A stretch of DNA of 40,858 bases, from positions 1-40,858 of the forward strand of contig VFFB01000008.1 in the NCBI GenBank assembly GCA_018882585.1, read 5' to 3'. The notes beneath the pieces are model-generated. The model did no database searches, was not told the origin of the DNA, and worked only from the letters and a program-made list of their open reading frames with translations. The translations under genes were made by a program, and so were the position numbers. The DNA is from Candidatus Kapaibacterium sp. Lineage in GTDB: Bacteria; Bacteroidota; Ignavibacteria; Kapaibacteriales; Kapaibacteriaceae. Shown here in pieces: positions 1 to 7,361 of the stretch; the first letter of the stretch is position 1, and every line of letters begins with the position of its first letter.

Positions 1-2
1 CC

Positions 3-1424
3 GGTAAGACGGTGCGCGAGTTCGTCGAAGAAGGCGCTGCCGAAGCCGTAGGCCTGCTGCGCGAGTACAACGCCATCAGCGAACAATTCGCTGATCCCGA
101 TGCCGACTTCGACGCGCTGCTGGACAAGCAGGCAAAGTTGCAGGACAAGATCGAGCATCTTGGAGCCTGGGACATCGACTCGAAGTTGGAGATGGCCATG
201 GACGCACTGCGCTGTCCGCCTCCCGACTCGCTGATCAATAACGCCTCCGGCGGCGAGAAGCGTCGCGTCGCCCTTGTGCGCCTGCTGCTGCAGAAGCCCG
301 ACGTGTTGCTGTTGGACGAGCCCACGAATCACCTTGATGCCGACAGCGTGGCATGGCTCGAGCAGCATCTTGCCAAGTACGAAGGTACCGTCATCGCCGT
401 CACCCACGACCGTTATTTCCTTGACAACGTGGCAGGCTGGATCCTTGAGCTCGACAACGGCCATGGCATTCCGTTCGAGGGTAACTACACGCGCTGGCTG
501 GAGCAGAAGAGCGAGCGACTTGCCCTCGAGGAAAAACAGGAGAGCAAACGGCAGAAGGCCCTGAAGGAAGAACTCGAGTGGGTGCGCATGAATCCCAAGG
601 GACGTCATGCAAAGAGCAAGGCTCGCATCAGCGCCTACGAGAAGCTGCTGGCCGAGGAGACTGTCAAGCGCAACGAGGAGATGGAGATATTCGTGCCGCC
701 GGGACCGCGTCTTGGCGACGTTGTAATCGACGCAAATGGCATCTCGAAGGCCTTCGGCGATCGACTGCTGTACGAGAATGTGAACTTCTCGCTTCCGCCC
801 GGAGGGATCGTCGGTATCATCGGTCCGAACGGAGCAGGCAAGACAACGCTGTTCAAAATGATCACCGGCGAACTGCAGCCCGACAACGGAACATTCACCG
901 TTGGCGATACCGTCAAGCTTGGCTACATCGATCAGAACCGTCCGCTCGACCCCACGAAGTCCATATGGGAAGAGATCTCGGACGGACATGACATGATCAC
1001 CCTTGGCACCCGCGAGATGAGTTCGCGTGCCTATGTGGCACGCTTCAACTTCAGCGGAAGCGACCAGCAGAAGAAGGTCACGCAGCTTTCCGGCGGTGAG
1101 CGCAATCGTGTGCACCTTGCCAAGATGCTCAAGGAAGGTGCCAACGTACTACTGCTGGACGAGCCCACGAACGACCTTGATGTGAATACGCTGCGCGCTC
1201 TCGAAGAGGCCTTGCAGAGCTTTGCCGGTTGTGCCGTTGTCATCAGCCACGATCGTTGGTTTCTGGATCGTGTCGCCACCCATATATTGGCATTCGAAGG
1301 CGACAGCCAGGTTGTATGGTTCGACGGTAACTACTCGCAGTACGAGCAGGACAGACGCGAACGCCTGGGTATCGAAGCCGAGCGTCCGCATCGCATCACG
1401 TATCGCAAACTCATGAGAGACTGA
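3..1424 (+). CDS. ettA: Energy-dependent translational throttle protein EttA (ABC-F ATPase), 5' truncated by the window
   Basis: The visible 473 residues are the C-terminal six-sevenths of an ABC-F protein; the family is about 555 residues, so roughly 80 residues including the first Walker A lie before the window. Visible in order are the first ABC signature (SGGEKRRVAL, near residue 82) with its Walker B and LLLDEPTNHLDADSVAWLE, the P-site tRNA-interaction linker rich in Lys/Arg/Glu (about residues 165-215), a second Walker A (GPNGAGKTT, about 275), a second signature (LSGGERNRVHL, about 363) and LLLDEPTNDLD. The GKTVREFVEEG segment and the linker match EttA rather than Uup or YheS. EttA binds the ribosomal E site and gates the first elongation steps according to ATP/ADP level. 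The frame is open from the window edge. A secreted-protein gene follows after 35 bp on the same strand. Confidence 0.95.
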   Translation, partial: GKTVREFVEEGAAEAVGLLREYNAISEQFADPDADFDALLDKQAKLQDKIEHLGAWDIDSKLEMAMDALRCPPPDSLINNASGGEKRRVALVRLLLQKPDVLLLDEPTNHLDADSVAWLEQHLAKYEGTVIAVTHDRYFLDNVAGWILELDNGHGIPFEGNYTRWLEQKSERLALEEKQESKRQKALKEELEWVRMNPKGRHAKSKARISAYEKLLAEETVKRNEEMEIFVPPGPRLGDVVIDANGISKAFGDRLLYENVNFSLPPGGIVGIIGPNGAGKTTLFKMITGELQPDNGTFTVGDTVKLGYIDQNRPLDPTKSIWEEISDGHDMITLGTREMSSRAYVARFNFSGSDQQKKVTQLSGGERNRVHLAKMLKEGANVLLLDEPTNDLDVNTLRALEEALQSFAGCAVVISHDRWFLDRVATHILAFEGDSQVVWFDGNYSQYEQDRRERLGIEAERPHRITYRKLMRD

Positions 1425-1459
1425 CGCGGCAGCCGTGCCGCCTCGGCAAAAGGATCACC

Positions 1460-2095
1460 ATGAAGAACATCGTAAGGATCGCACTTGCGGTCATGCTCTG
1501 CACAGGCAGTGCGCTTGCACAGCGTTTGCCCAAAGATGTACCCATGCCCCCGATCAATGCCGGCCCCGGGCGGACGGTCGAGGTAAAGAGCGTGGTGAAG
1601 CACTACAACTTCTGGGGTCTGAAGCGCGAAGTGCCGCTTCCCTGGGACCAGATCGTGATGAAGAAGTCCGCTATTCCTCAGGGTGTCAAGCTGGTGTCCA
1701 CCACGATGTCGCCCTCACCGGCGCTCACCAAACTGATCGCGAGTCCGTCGATCATGCTTGGGGGTATCGAATCACCGGCAAAGAAGGAAGTACAGCATTT
1801 CAAAGGGACGAATGCGGCTGATAACGGCACCATCGTTTACATGCACTGGAACAAGAAGCTGCCTGCCGATATGCGCGAGCGTTTGGCGAAGATCTTCTAC
1901 AGCAAGAACGTGCGTCCCGATGGGCCGCAGCTCGTGGAGTTCATCGTCAACGACAACACATTGATCATCTGGGGCTTCACCAAGCACGAGAGTGCAGTGA
2001 AGCAGGGACATCAGGAAGAGATCTTCAACGTGGTGTCGGATCTTGCCAACAAGATGTTTCCGCCGACTGATGCAAAGACACCGCCGGGACGTTGA
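1460..2095 (+). CDS. Secreted protein of unknown function
   Basis: A 211-residue product with a clear Sec signal peptide: MKN, a hydrophobic core at about residues 5-17, and likely cleavage after GSALA at residue 20. The ATG at 1460 is preceded by AAAGGATC, an acceptable ribosome binding site. The mature part has no motif I recognise; it is mixed alpha/beta in look, with a Lys/Glu-rich C-terminal half and a PTDAKTPPGR tail. It has no lipobox and no T9SS sorting domain. It lies 35 bp after ettA and 70 bp before a DUF2007 gene on the same strand, so it may be read through from ettA, but a functional link is not implied. The call of a real, exported protein is well supported; its role is unknown. 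Confidence 0.8.
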   Translation: MKNIVRIALAVMLCTGSALAQRLPKDVPMPPINAGPGRTVEVKSVVKHYNFWGLKREVPLPWDQIVMKKSAIPQGVKLVSTTMSPSPALTKLIASPSIMLGGIESPAKKEVQHFKGTNAADNGTIVYMHWNKKLPADMRERLAKIFYSKNVRPDGPQLVEFIVNDNTLIIWGFTKHESAVKQGHQEEIFNVVSDLANKMFPPTDAKTPPGR

Positions 2096-2165
2096 TGAGC
2101 CTTGGCGTCGTGACCATTGTTGCGGCTGACGAATTTTACTTGGGACCAGGGAACAGGAGACCATC

Positions 2166-2429
2166 ATGATTATGCTGGCAACGTTTACGAACGAGATCGA
2201 CGCGCAATTGCTGGAGTCACAGCTGAAGAGTAACGGCATCGACTACCGCGTTGTCCGTGAGGACCCGACGGGTGTCATGAGCGACACCATTCGCATCATG
2301 GTGTTCGAGGACGACATCGACGAGGCGCGCGAGATCATGCAGTCGCGCGAGATGGACGATGACGATTATCTGCCTGGTCTTGGCGAGGATACTGACTTCG
2401 ACAAGCTCAGCGACGAAGACTTTGGATAA
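2166..2429 (+). CDS. DUF2007 (putative prokaryotic signal-transducing) domain protein
   Basis: A small 87-residue cytoplasmic protein. The first 65 residues follow the DUF2007 pattern: a beta strand with Met-Leu-Ala-Thr-Phe, then a helix that reads as 'add up the ligand copies' (EIDAQLLESQLKSNGI), a second strand (DYRVV), and a second helix containing DEAREIM. The last 20 residues are an acidic tail (DDDDYLPGLGEDTDFDKLSDEDFG region). The start at 2166 has a good site, AACAGGAGA, 6-7 nt upstream; an in-frame ATG two codons further on (2172) is less likely. Family members are small ferredoxin-like proteins with proposed signalling or PII-like roles, without a settled function. A strong hairpin at 2461-2484 ends the transcript. 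Confidence 0.8.
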   Translation: MIMLATFTNEIDAQLLESQLKSNGIDYRVVREDPTGVMSDTIRIMVFEDDIDEAREIMQSREMDDDDYLPGLGEDTDFDKLSDEDFG

Positions 2430-2460
2430 GTCTGAAGCGAGACCATACGAATAACAGAAA

Positions 2461-2484
2461 CGGGCAACCCTTGTGGGTTGCCCG
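2461..2484. terminator. Bidirectional Rho-independent terminator between DUF2007 gene and pckA
   Basis: A perfect 10-bp stem, CGGGCAACCC and GGGTTGCCCG, with a TTGT loop. T-rich sequence follows on the plus side (TTGTCGTTTC), and an A-rich stretch (AATAACAGAAA) precedes it, giving a U-run on the minus transcript. It lies exactly between two convergent genes, so it probably serves both. Confidence 0.85.
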
Positions 2485-2510
2485 TTGTCGTTTCGGATAT
2501 GTTGTCCGGT

Positions 2511-4103
2511 TTACTTCATGGCATTGCGGACGCCTTCGTCCACGCTGTCGGCAAACTGCGCAAAGTTGTCTTCGAACAGCTTCACCAAGTGCGCTGCCTG
2601 TGCATCGTAGGCTGCCTTGTCTGCCCAGGTGTTACGTGGGTTCAGCACTTCCGAGGGAACGCCGGGGCAGGACGTTGGGATGCTAAGGCCGAAGAATCCG
2701 TCCTTGACGAATTCCACGCCATCAAGGTCGCCATTGATGGCAGCCTTCAGCATGGCCCGTGTGTGGTAGATCTTCATGCGGTCGCCTACGCCGTAGGGGC
2801 CGCCGCTCCAGCCGGTGTTCACCAGCCAAACATGCGAGCCGTGCTTGTTGATCTTGTCGCGCAGCAGGTTGGCATAGACACTGGGATGGTGCACCATGAA
2901 GGGGGCGCCAAAGCAGGTCGAGAATGTGGCCGACGGTTCCTTCACGCCGGCTTCGGTACCGGCGACCTTGGCCGTGTAGCCGCTCAGGAAGTGGAACATA
3001 GCCTGTTCGGGCGTCAGCCGTGCGATGGGCGGCATCACGCCGAAGGCGTCGGCCGTCAGGAAGACGATGTTCTTCGGATGTCCGCCGCGATTGCCGGGGG
3101 CGATGTTGGGGATGTTCTCGCGCGTGTACGAGGCTCGTGTATTCTCGGTGTACTTCTGCGAGTTCAGGTCGATCACGCGGGTGTCTTCGTCGATGTCCAC
3201 GTTCTCGAGGATCGTACCGAAGGTGCGCGTGAGCGAGAAGATGATAGGCTCGGCCTCGGCGCTCAGGTTGATAACCTTGGCATAGCAGCCGCCTTCATAG
3301 TTGAACACGCCTTCGTCGCTCCAGCCGTGCTCGTCGTCGCCGATCAGGGCGCGCTCGTGGTCGGTCGACAACGTCGTCTTGCCCGTGCCCGACAGGCCGA
3401 AGAACAGGGCGACGTCGCCGTCGTGGCCGATGTTGGCCGAGCAGTGCATCGACATCACGCCGAGTTTCGGCATCAGGTAGTTCAGCACGGTAAAGATCGA
3501 CTTCTTGTTTTCGCCGGCGTAGGATGTGCCGCCGATCAGCACAAGCTTCTGCTTGAAGCTCAGGATGATGAAGACCTCGGATGCAGTGCCGTCAACTTCG
3601 GGGATTGCCTTGAACTCGGGCACGGTGATCACGGTGAAGTCACTGCTGAAGTTCGCCAGTTGTTCAGCCGTGGGCTGGATGAACATGTTCTGCACGAACA
3701 GCGAATGATAGGCATGTTCCTGGATGAAGCGTACGTTCAGCGAGTACTTCTCATCCGAGCCTGCCACAAGGTCTTGCACATAGACGTCACGTCCTTGCAG
3801 GTAGGCCTGAACGCGTGCTTTCAGCGCGTTGAACTTCTCTTCGGAGAACGGGCGGTTCACCTTGCCCCACCAGACATCGCCCTTGGTATCGTCCTCTTCA
3901 ACCACGAATTTGTCGTTCGCCCGACGTCCGGTATATGGCACCGAGTTCACGGACAATGCACCGTGTTCGGTCAGCATGCCTTCGCCGTAGGTAACGGCAT
4001 GCTCGTACAGGTCGGCGGCCGTCAGGTTATAATTGATCTCGCCAAGGTTAGCAAGACCTGCAGCTTCAAGGGCCGAACGAACGGCATCAGCTCCGTTGCT
4101 CAT
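2511..4103 (-). CDS. pckA: Phosphoenolpyruvate carboxykinase (ATP)
   Basis: A 530-residue product, the normal length for ATP-type PEPCK, which converts oxaloacetate plus ATP to phosphoenolpyruvate plus CO2 in gluconeogenesis. Diagnostic segments are the kinase-1a P-loop GLSGTGKTTLSTD, the metal-binding stretch just before it (MHCSANIGHDGDVALFFG), and the following DDEHGWSDEGVFNYEGGCYAK. Other conserved segments include GRRANDKFVVEE near the N-terminus and GGTSYAGENKKS. The reading frame stays open for 125 codons upstream, but homology begins at MSNGADAV, so I place the start at 4103. There is no clear Shine-Dalgarno. A GATATTTG element at 4147-4154 (minus strand) is one base from TAnnTTTG and may be the promoter. 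The gene is divergent from the methyltransferase gene, 73 bp away. Confidence 0.96.
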   Translation of the reverse strand: MSNGADAVRSALEAAGLANLGEINYNLTAADLYEHAVTYGEGMLTEHGALSVNSVPYTGRRANDKFVVEEDDTKGDVWWGKVNRPFSEEKFNALKARVQAYLQGRDVYVQDLVAGSDEKYSLNVRFIQEHAYHSLFVQNMFIQPTAEQLANFSSDFTVITVPEFKAIPEVDGTASEVFIILSFKQKLVLIGGTSYAGENKKSIFTVLNYLMPKLGVMSMHCSANIGHDGDVALFFGLSGTGKTTLSTDHERALIGDDEHGWSDEGVFNYEGGCYAKVINLSAEAEPIIFSLTRTFGTILENVDIDEDTRVIDLNSQKYTENTRASYTRENIPNIAPGNRGGHPKNIVFLTADAFGVMPPIARLTPEQAMFHFLSGYTAKVAGTEAGVKEPSATFSTCFGAPFMVHHPSVYANLLRDKINKHGSHVWLVNTGWSGGPYGVGDRMKIYHTRAMLKAAINGDLDGVEFVKDGFFGLSIPTSCPGVPSEVLNPRNTWADKAAYDAQAAHLVKLFEDNFAQFADSVDEGVRNAMK

Positions 4104-4146
4104 GATGGTAATCGTTTGGTAATGACACAAAGGGTCGAATGCGACG

Positions 4147-4154
4147 CAAATATC
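4147..4154 (-). promoter_or_regulatory. Possible -7 element for pckA
   Basis: The minus strand reads GATATTTG, one mismatch from the Bacteroidota consensus TAnnTTTG, giving a leader of roughly 40 nt to the pckA ATG. The call rests on motif similarity only, and the short divergent intergenic region must hold promoters for both genes. Confidence 0.3.
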
Positions 4155-4176
4155 GGGGATTTCGCCCAAGCAACAC

Positions 4177-5400
4177 ATGACGTTCCTCAGGATGGAAGAA
4201 ACGTTTCTCAACGAACTGCGTCGGCCGGACCTCATCGACCTTATCGAATCGATGTCGGCCATTGTTGACGCACACGGTACGGACCTTGGTCCGTCGGCCG
4301 TCGAGGCCGTCCGTCGCGCCGTTCCGGCGGTCTGGCAGCAGCACATTCCCACGTTACTCGACATCGTGATGGGCACGCGTCGGGCGGCACGTCTTGGCAA
4401 GCACGTCGACGGATGGTTGTTCACCGAGACGTCGTCGCAGCAGGCAACGCATCCATCCATCGCCGAATACCACGCCACGCGGTTCTCGGGCTGCCGTCAT
4501 GTTGTCGAGGTATGTCAGGGGGCGGGGCTCGACACGCGCGCGCTTGCGCGCGCGTGTGATACGGTGACGTCCTTCGAGGCCGACGCCGTGACGGCGGCCA
4601 TCGCCCAGGGGAACTTTGCTCGCACGGGCATTACCAACGTCTCCGTCGTCTGCGCCCACGTTCCACACGAGCAATACCGTCAGGCTCTTGCCACGGCTGA
4701 CGCCGTATGGGCCGACCCTTCGCGGCGCGACTCCCGCGCGACGCGTCAGCGTCGCGGCGGGTCCTACGATCCGCCGATCGCCTTGTTCACCAATGCCCCT
4801 TCCCACCTTCGTGTGGTTGGTGTGAAGGTTGGACCGGGCGACGAGATCGATTCCGAGATCGCGCGCGCGTTCACGTCGGAGTACATAGGCTGGCGCGACG
4901 AATGTCGCGAGCGCGTGCTGTGGCGCGGCGTCGACGCTCCGGCGGTGGCGCTGGTCGATGTCGGCACCGAATGGCGTCCCCACGAATCGTCATACGCCGT
5001 GGTCCCGGTCGACCCGCAGCCGGACATGGTGTTGGTAGAGCCGCATGCGGCCATCATGGCAAGCGGCAAGGTGACGGCATACTTCCGGCATATCGGCGCT
5101 GCTGTCATTGATCATCGTATCGGCTATGGTCTGTGCGCAGCCGATCCCGGGGCTTCTGCGTTGCACCGGCGCTTCAGGTTGGTGCAAGTCGAGCATGGCA
5201 TCGACGCAAAACGCATCCAGCGTCAGATCCGCTTGCTTGGCTGGGGCCGCTCCACCGAAGTGAAAAAGCGTGGCGTCGACATCGAACCAATGACGCTGCA
5301 CCGCAGCCTCGACTTCGCTCCTGACGGTCCTGCCGGTGTGATCCTGCTTGCGCGCGGTCCCGCTTCGCGGCTTACGCTGTACGCAGTGCGGCTGGGGTAA
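4177..5400 (+). CDS. Class I SAM-dependent methyltransferase with THUMP-like C-terminal domain
   Basis: A 407-residue protein with the layout of the THUMP-like-domain methyltransferases common in Bacteroidota. After an alpha-helical N-terminal region (1-100) comes a Rossmann core with a motif I-like stretch (VVEVCQGAGLDTRALA, about 110-125), an acidic strand end (SFEAD), and a VWADPSRRDSR motif near 185. The C-terminal part holds VEPHAAIMASGKV (about 288) and a THUMP-like domain with RLLGWGRSTEVKKRGVDIEP, ending in GVILLARG. The substrate is unknown; family members are suspected RNA or nucleic-acid methyltransferases. The start could be 4177 or the ATG at 4192 (MEETF); neither has a strong ribosome binding site. 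A perfect 12-bp inverted repeat of CG/CA steps lies inside the coding sequence (4532-4557), and the stop codon sits inside an octamer repeat (5394-5417). Confidence 0.8.
   Translation: MTFLRMEETFLNELRRPDLIDLIESMSAIVDAHGTDLGPSAVEAVRRAVPAVWQQHIPTLLDIVMGTRRAARLGKHVDGWLFTETSSQQATHPSIAEYHATRFSGCRHVVEVCQGAGLDTRALARACDTVTSFEADAVTAAIAQGNFARTGITNVSVVCAHVPHEQYRQALATADAVWADPSRRDSRATRQRRGGSYDPPIALFTNAPSHLRVVGVKVGPGDEIDSEIARAFTSEYIGWRDECRERVLWRGVDAPAVALVDVGTEWRPHESSYAVVPVDPQPDMVLVEPHAAIMASGKVTAYFRHIGAAVIDHRIGYGLCAADPGASALHRRFRLVQVEHGIDAKRIQRQIRLLGWGRSTEVKKRGVDIEPMTLHRSLDFAPDGPAGVILLARGPASRLTLYAVRLG
4532..4557. repeat. Perfect 12-bp inverted repeat with 2-nt spacer inside the methyltransferase gene
   Basis: The arms are ACACGCGCGCGC and GCGCGCGCGTGT, separated by TT. 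Every step is alternating purine/pyrimidine. The stretch encodes DTRALARACDT directly after the SAM-binding motif, so it is part of the real gene. Confidence 0.9.
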
Positions 5401-5417
5401 TGGGGTAATGGGGTAAT
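5394..5417. repeat. GGGGTAAT x3 microsatellite overlapping the methyltransferase stop codon
   Basis: There are three exact tandem copies of GGGGTAAT at 5394, 5402 and 5410. The TAA of the first copy (5398-5400) is the stop codon of the methyltransferase gene, so the repeat block begins precisely at the gene end. It leads directly into the ATGGAC-rich left inverted repeat. Confidence 0.9.
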
Positions 5418-5422
5418 GGACA

Positions 5423-5448
5423 ATGGACGATATGGACACGATGGACGA
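5423..5448 (+). repeat. Left arm of 26-bp inverted repeat flanking the minisatellite
   Basis: This 26-nt segment, built on ATGGAC motifs, matches the reverse complement of 5999-6024 at 25 of 26 positions; the single difference is G at 5440 against A in the partner. Looser similarity continues for 8-20 nt on either side. Confidence 0.9.
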
Positions 5449-5521
5449 AATGGACGATTGACGATGGACATTGCCCAACGGAACAACATGGTCGGGTAAC
5501 TAACGCGCTACCCAGGCCATA

Positions 5522-5930
5522 CTTCCAGCCAGGCATTGCTAAGCATGTGCTTCCGGCCAGGCATTGCCAAGCATGTGCTTCCAGCCAGGCATTGCCAAGC
5601 ATGTGCTTCCAGCCAGGCATTGCCAAGCATGTGCTTCCGGCCAGGCATTGCCAAGCATGTGCTTCCGGCCAGGCATTGCCAAGCATGTGCTTCCGGCCAG
5701 GCATTGCCAAGCATGTGCTTCCAGCCAGGCATTGCCAAGCATGTGCTTCCGGCCAGGCGTTGCCAAGCATGTGCTTCCGGCCAGGCATTGCCAAGCATGT
5801 GCTTCCGGCCAGGCATTGCCAAGCATGTGCTTCCGGCCAGGCATTGCCAAGCATGTGCTTCCGGCCAGGCATTGCCAAGCATGTGCTTCCGGCCAGGCAT
5901 TGCCAAGCCACGCGTTGCCAAGCATGTGCG
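5522..5930. repeat. 28-bp tandem repeat (minisatellite), 14 copies
   Basis: Units start with CTTCC at 5522 and recur every 28 bp through 5886. The unit reads CTTCCRGCCAGG followed by CATTGCCAAGCATGTG. The R position is A in copies 1, 3, 4 and 8 and G elsewhere; copy 9 has GCGTTGCC and copy 1 has GCTAAG. Copy 14 breaks down after 5907 into a decayed unit that ends near 5930. Each junction contains the palindrome-like AAGCATGTGCTT, and each G-type unit contains CCGG and GGCC. Since 28 is not a multiple of three and no stop arises, all six frames stay open. No spacers are present. Confidence 0.95.
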
Positions 5931-5998
5931 TGCGTGGCTGTGCATGGCTGTACATGGCTGTGTGCATGGCTTTTCGTTTCATCCGTCCATCGTCCATA

Positions 5999-6024
5999 TC
6001 GTCCATTGTGTCCATATCGTCCAT
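5999..6024 (-). repeat. Right arm of 26-bp inverted repeat flanking the minisatellite
   Basis: This is the inverted partner of 5423-5448, with one mismatch. It sits inside a longer tract of CGTCCAT-type repeats (5981-6036) that ends about 80 bp before the four-helix-bundle start codon. Confidence 0.9.
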
Positions 6025-6115
6025 CGTCCATCGTCCATCAAGCGTCACACCTTCAGGTGGTTCCGCCACGTAGCAGCAACGGAACAACCATTCAAGTTCA
6101 ACGAAGGAGTGACTT

Positions 6116-6775
6116 ATGGGCACAGCCAGAGGAGATTCGCAGCCGTCAAGGCTGATAAAGCCGCATGGCGGCTACCGAAAGCTGAAGAGCTTTCAGTTGT
6201 CGCAGCTTGTGTACGACGTAACTGTGCGATTCTGCGACGCCTATGTACCCAAGCGGAGCCGAACGCACGGCCAGATGGTACAGGCAGCGCGAAGCGGTGT
6301 GCAGAACATTGCTGAAGGCAGCCAGGCCAGCGGTACATCGAAGAAGATGGAGCTCAAGCTGACCAACGTTGCACGTGCAAGCCAGGAGGAGCTACGTTTG
6401 GACTACGAGGACTACCTGCGACAGCGAGGGTTCGAGCCGTGGGCGACCGATGACTCACGACGGTATGACCTTGTGGCAAAGCGTTGCACGACGGTCGACG
6501 AAGTGTCTGCTTGGGTGGCACTTCAGTATGCCGCACTTCAGGAGCAACTGCATGAGCGACTGATTGACACACCCGGTGACCACCCAGTCGAACTACCCAG
6601 CTATCCCGTCATTACGGCCAACGCTGCGCTGGTGCTGATCGGGGTTTCATGCTGGCTGCTCGACCGGCAGATCCAAGCACTTGAACGCCAGTTCCTTCAC
6701 GAAGGCGGCTTCACGGAACGGTTGTATCACGCACGCCGCAACCGTCGCGACAACAACGCGCAATCGGACGCGTGA
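6116..6775 (+). CDS. Four-helix-bundle protein with suffix domain (23S rRNA intervening-sequence protein family)
   Basis: A 219-residue protein. Residues about 20-105 fit the four-helix-bundle family once named after proteins encoded in 23S rRNA intervening sequences: GGYRKLKSFQ, then YDVTVRFCD, then RSRTHGQMVQAARSGVQNIA, EGSQASGTSKKMELKL and RASQEELRLDYEDYLR. The C-terminal 45 residues (SCWLLDRQIQALERQFLHEG and then GFTERL) match the suffix domain found on a subset of these proteins. The start at 6116 has an excellent ribosome binding site (AAGGAGTGACTT). The molecular function of the family is unsettled; relatives include the Avd accessory protein of diversity-generating retroelements, but no reverse transcriptase or template/variable repeat is visible here. 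The gene is placed directly after the repeat block and 15 bp from the convergent mscL stop, which suggests insertion as a cassette. Confidence 0.85.
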   Translation: MGTARGDSQPSRLIKPHGGYRKLKSFQLSQLVYDVTVRFCDAYVPKRSRTHGQMVQAARSGVQNIAEGSQASGTSKKMELKLTNVARASQEELRLDYEDYLRQRGFEPWATDDSRRYDLVAKRCTTVDEVSAWVALQYAALQEQLHERLIDTPGDHPVELPSYPVITANAALVLIGVSCWLLDRQIQALERQFLHEGGFTERLYHARRNRRDNNAQSDA

Positions 6776-6790
6776 CGCTCCGTGCGCGGC

Positions 6791-7210
6791 TTAGCTACGC
6801 TTGCGCAACTCGTCGCGAATCTCCGTTAGGAGAACGATGTCTTCAGCCGGTGCTGCTGGCGCTGCTGGCGCCTCGGCCTGCTTGCGGCGAAATACATTCA
6901 TGGCCTTGATCACCAAGAAGATGGCAAAGGCGACGATCACGAAGTCAATGATGGCATTCATGAAGATGCCGATGTTCATTGTCACCGCCGGCGTCACCAC
7001 GTTGCCTCCCTCAACGACGGCTGCCTTCAGCGTCAACTTGATGTCCTTGAAATCGATCCCACCCATGATCATCCCGACGGGTGGCATGATGACGTCGTTG
7101 ACAAACGACGTCACGACCTTTCCGAAGGCGGCACCGATGACAACGCCAACGGCAAGATCGACGACGTTACCTTTGGCGGCAAACTCTTTGAACTCGGAGA
7201 TAAGACCCAT
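6791..7210 (-). CDS. mscL: Large-conductance mechanosensitive channel MscL
   Basis: A 139-residue protein. The N-terminus ([20 protein letters not shown]) and the first membrane helix with [20 protein letters not shown] and the following IMPPVG are diagnostic. A second membrane helix lies at about 77-100 ([20 protein letters not shown]), and the cytoplasmic helix ends in [10 protein letters not shown] after an Ala/Pro linker. MscL is a homopentameric inner-membrane pore that opens on membrane tension during hypo-osmotic shock. Although the frame extends to 7336, the homology and the AGGA at about 12 nt upstream place the start at 7210. A TATGTTTA element in the leader (near 7243) is one base from TAnnTTTG. 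Confidence 0.96.
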   Translation of the reverse strand: MGLISEFKEFAAKGNVVDLAVGVVIGAAFGKVVTSFVNDVIMPPVGMIMGGIDFKDIKLTLKAAVVEGGNVVTPAVTMNIGIFMNAIIDFVIVAFAIFLVIKAMNVFRRKQAEAPAAPAAPAEDIVLLTEIRDELRKRS

Positions 7211-7361
7211 GGAGGATTCCTGACGTTGTTGGATGTAACGCGGTTGTAAACATACAACGCGAACGTCAGGAATGACATCCGAACCAGACCGTAGGTGGTT
7301 TCTCTGGGTATCGGCTACGCAACGAGCAGTGCGCAAACATGGGAATGCGTTCAGTCAGGCT

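Larger units (their letters stand above)
5401..6115. other. 715-bp non-coding repeat block between methyltransferase and four-helix-bundle genes
   Basis: From left to right this holds the last copies of the octamer repeat, ATGGAC/GACGAT-type short repeats (5413-5470), a unique stretch (about 5471-5521), fourteen tandem 28-bp units (5522-5907) with a decayed tail to 5930, ATGGCTG-type repeats (5936-5970), and the inverted copy of the ATGGAC repeats (5981-6036). A unique leader to the next gene closes the block. An 11-bp direct repeat AACGGAACAAC occurs at 5477-5487 and 6078-6088. Long open frames cross it in all six frames, but only because the 28-bp unit has no stop codon in any frame; I do not regard them as genes. 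Confidence 0.85.

Noticed and set aside
2478-4268. 596-codon open frame antisense to pckA
   Set aside because: Shadow of a strongly conserved gene on the other strand; its translation has no recognisable domain and reflects GC-rich codon usage. The same holds for the open frame opposite the DUF1800 gene (19778-21313).
5522-5930. CRISPR array
   Set aside because: The 28-bp units are directly adjacent with no spacers, and no cas gene is present.
5372-6315. Long repeat-encoding open frames on both strands
   Set aside because: They are open only because the 28-bp unit lacks stops in all frames. No ribosome binding site, signal peptide or domain supports any one of them.
6116-6775. Diversity-generating retroelement with the four-helix-bundle protein as Avd
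   Set aside because: No reverse transcriptase, template repeat or C-type-lectin target gene is visible nearby, and the suffix domain points to a different subgroup.
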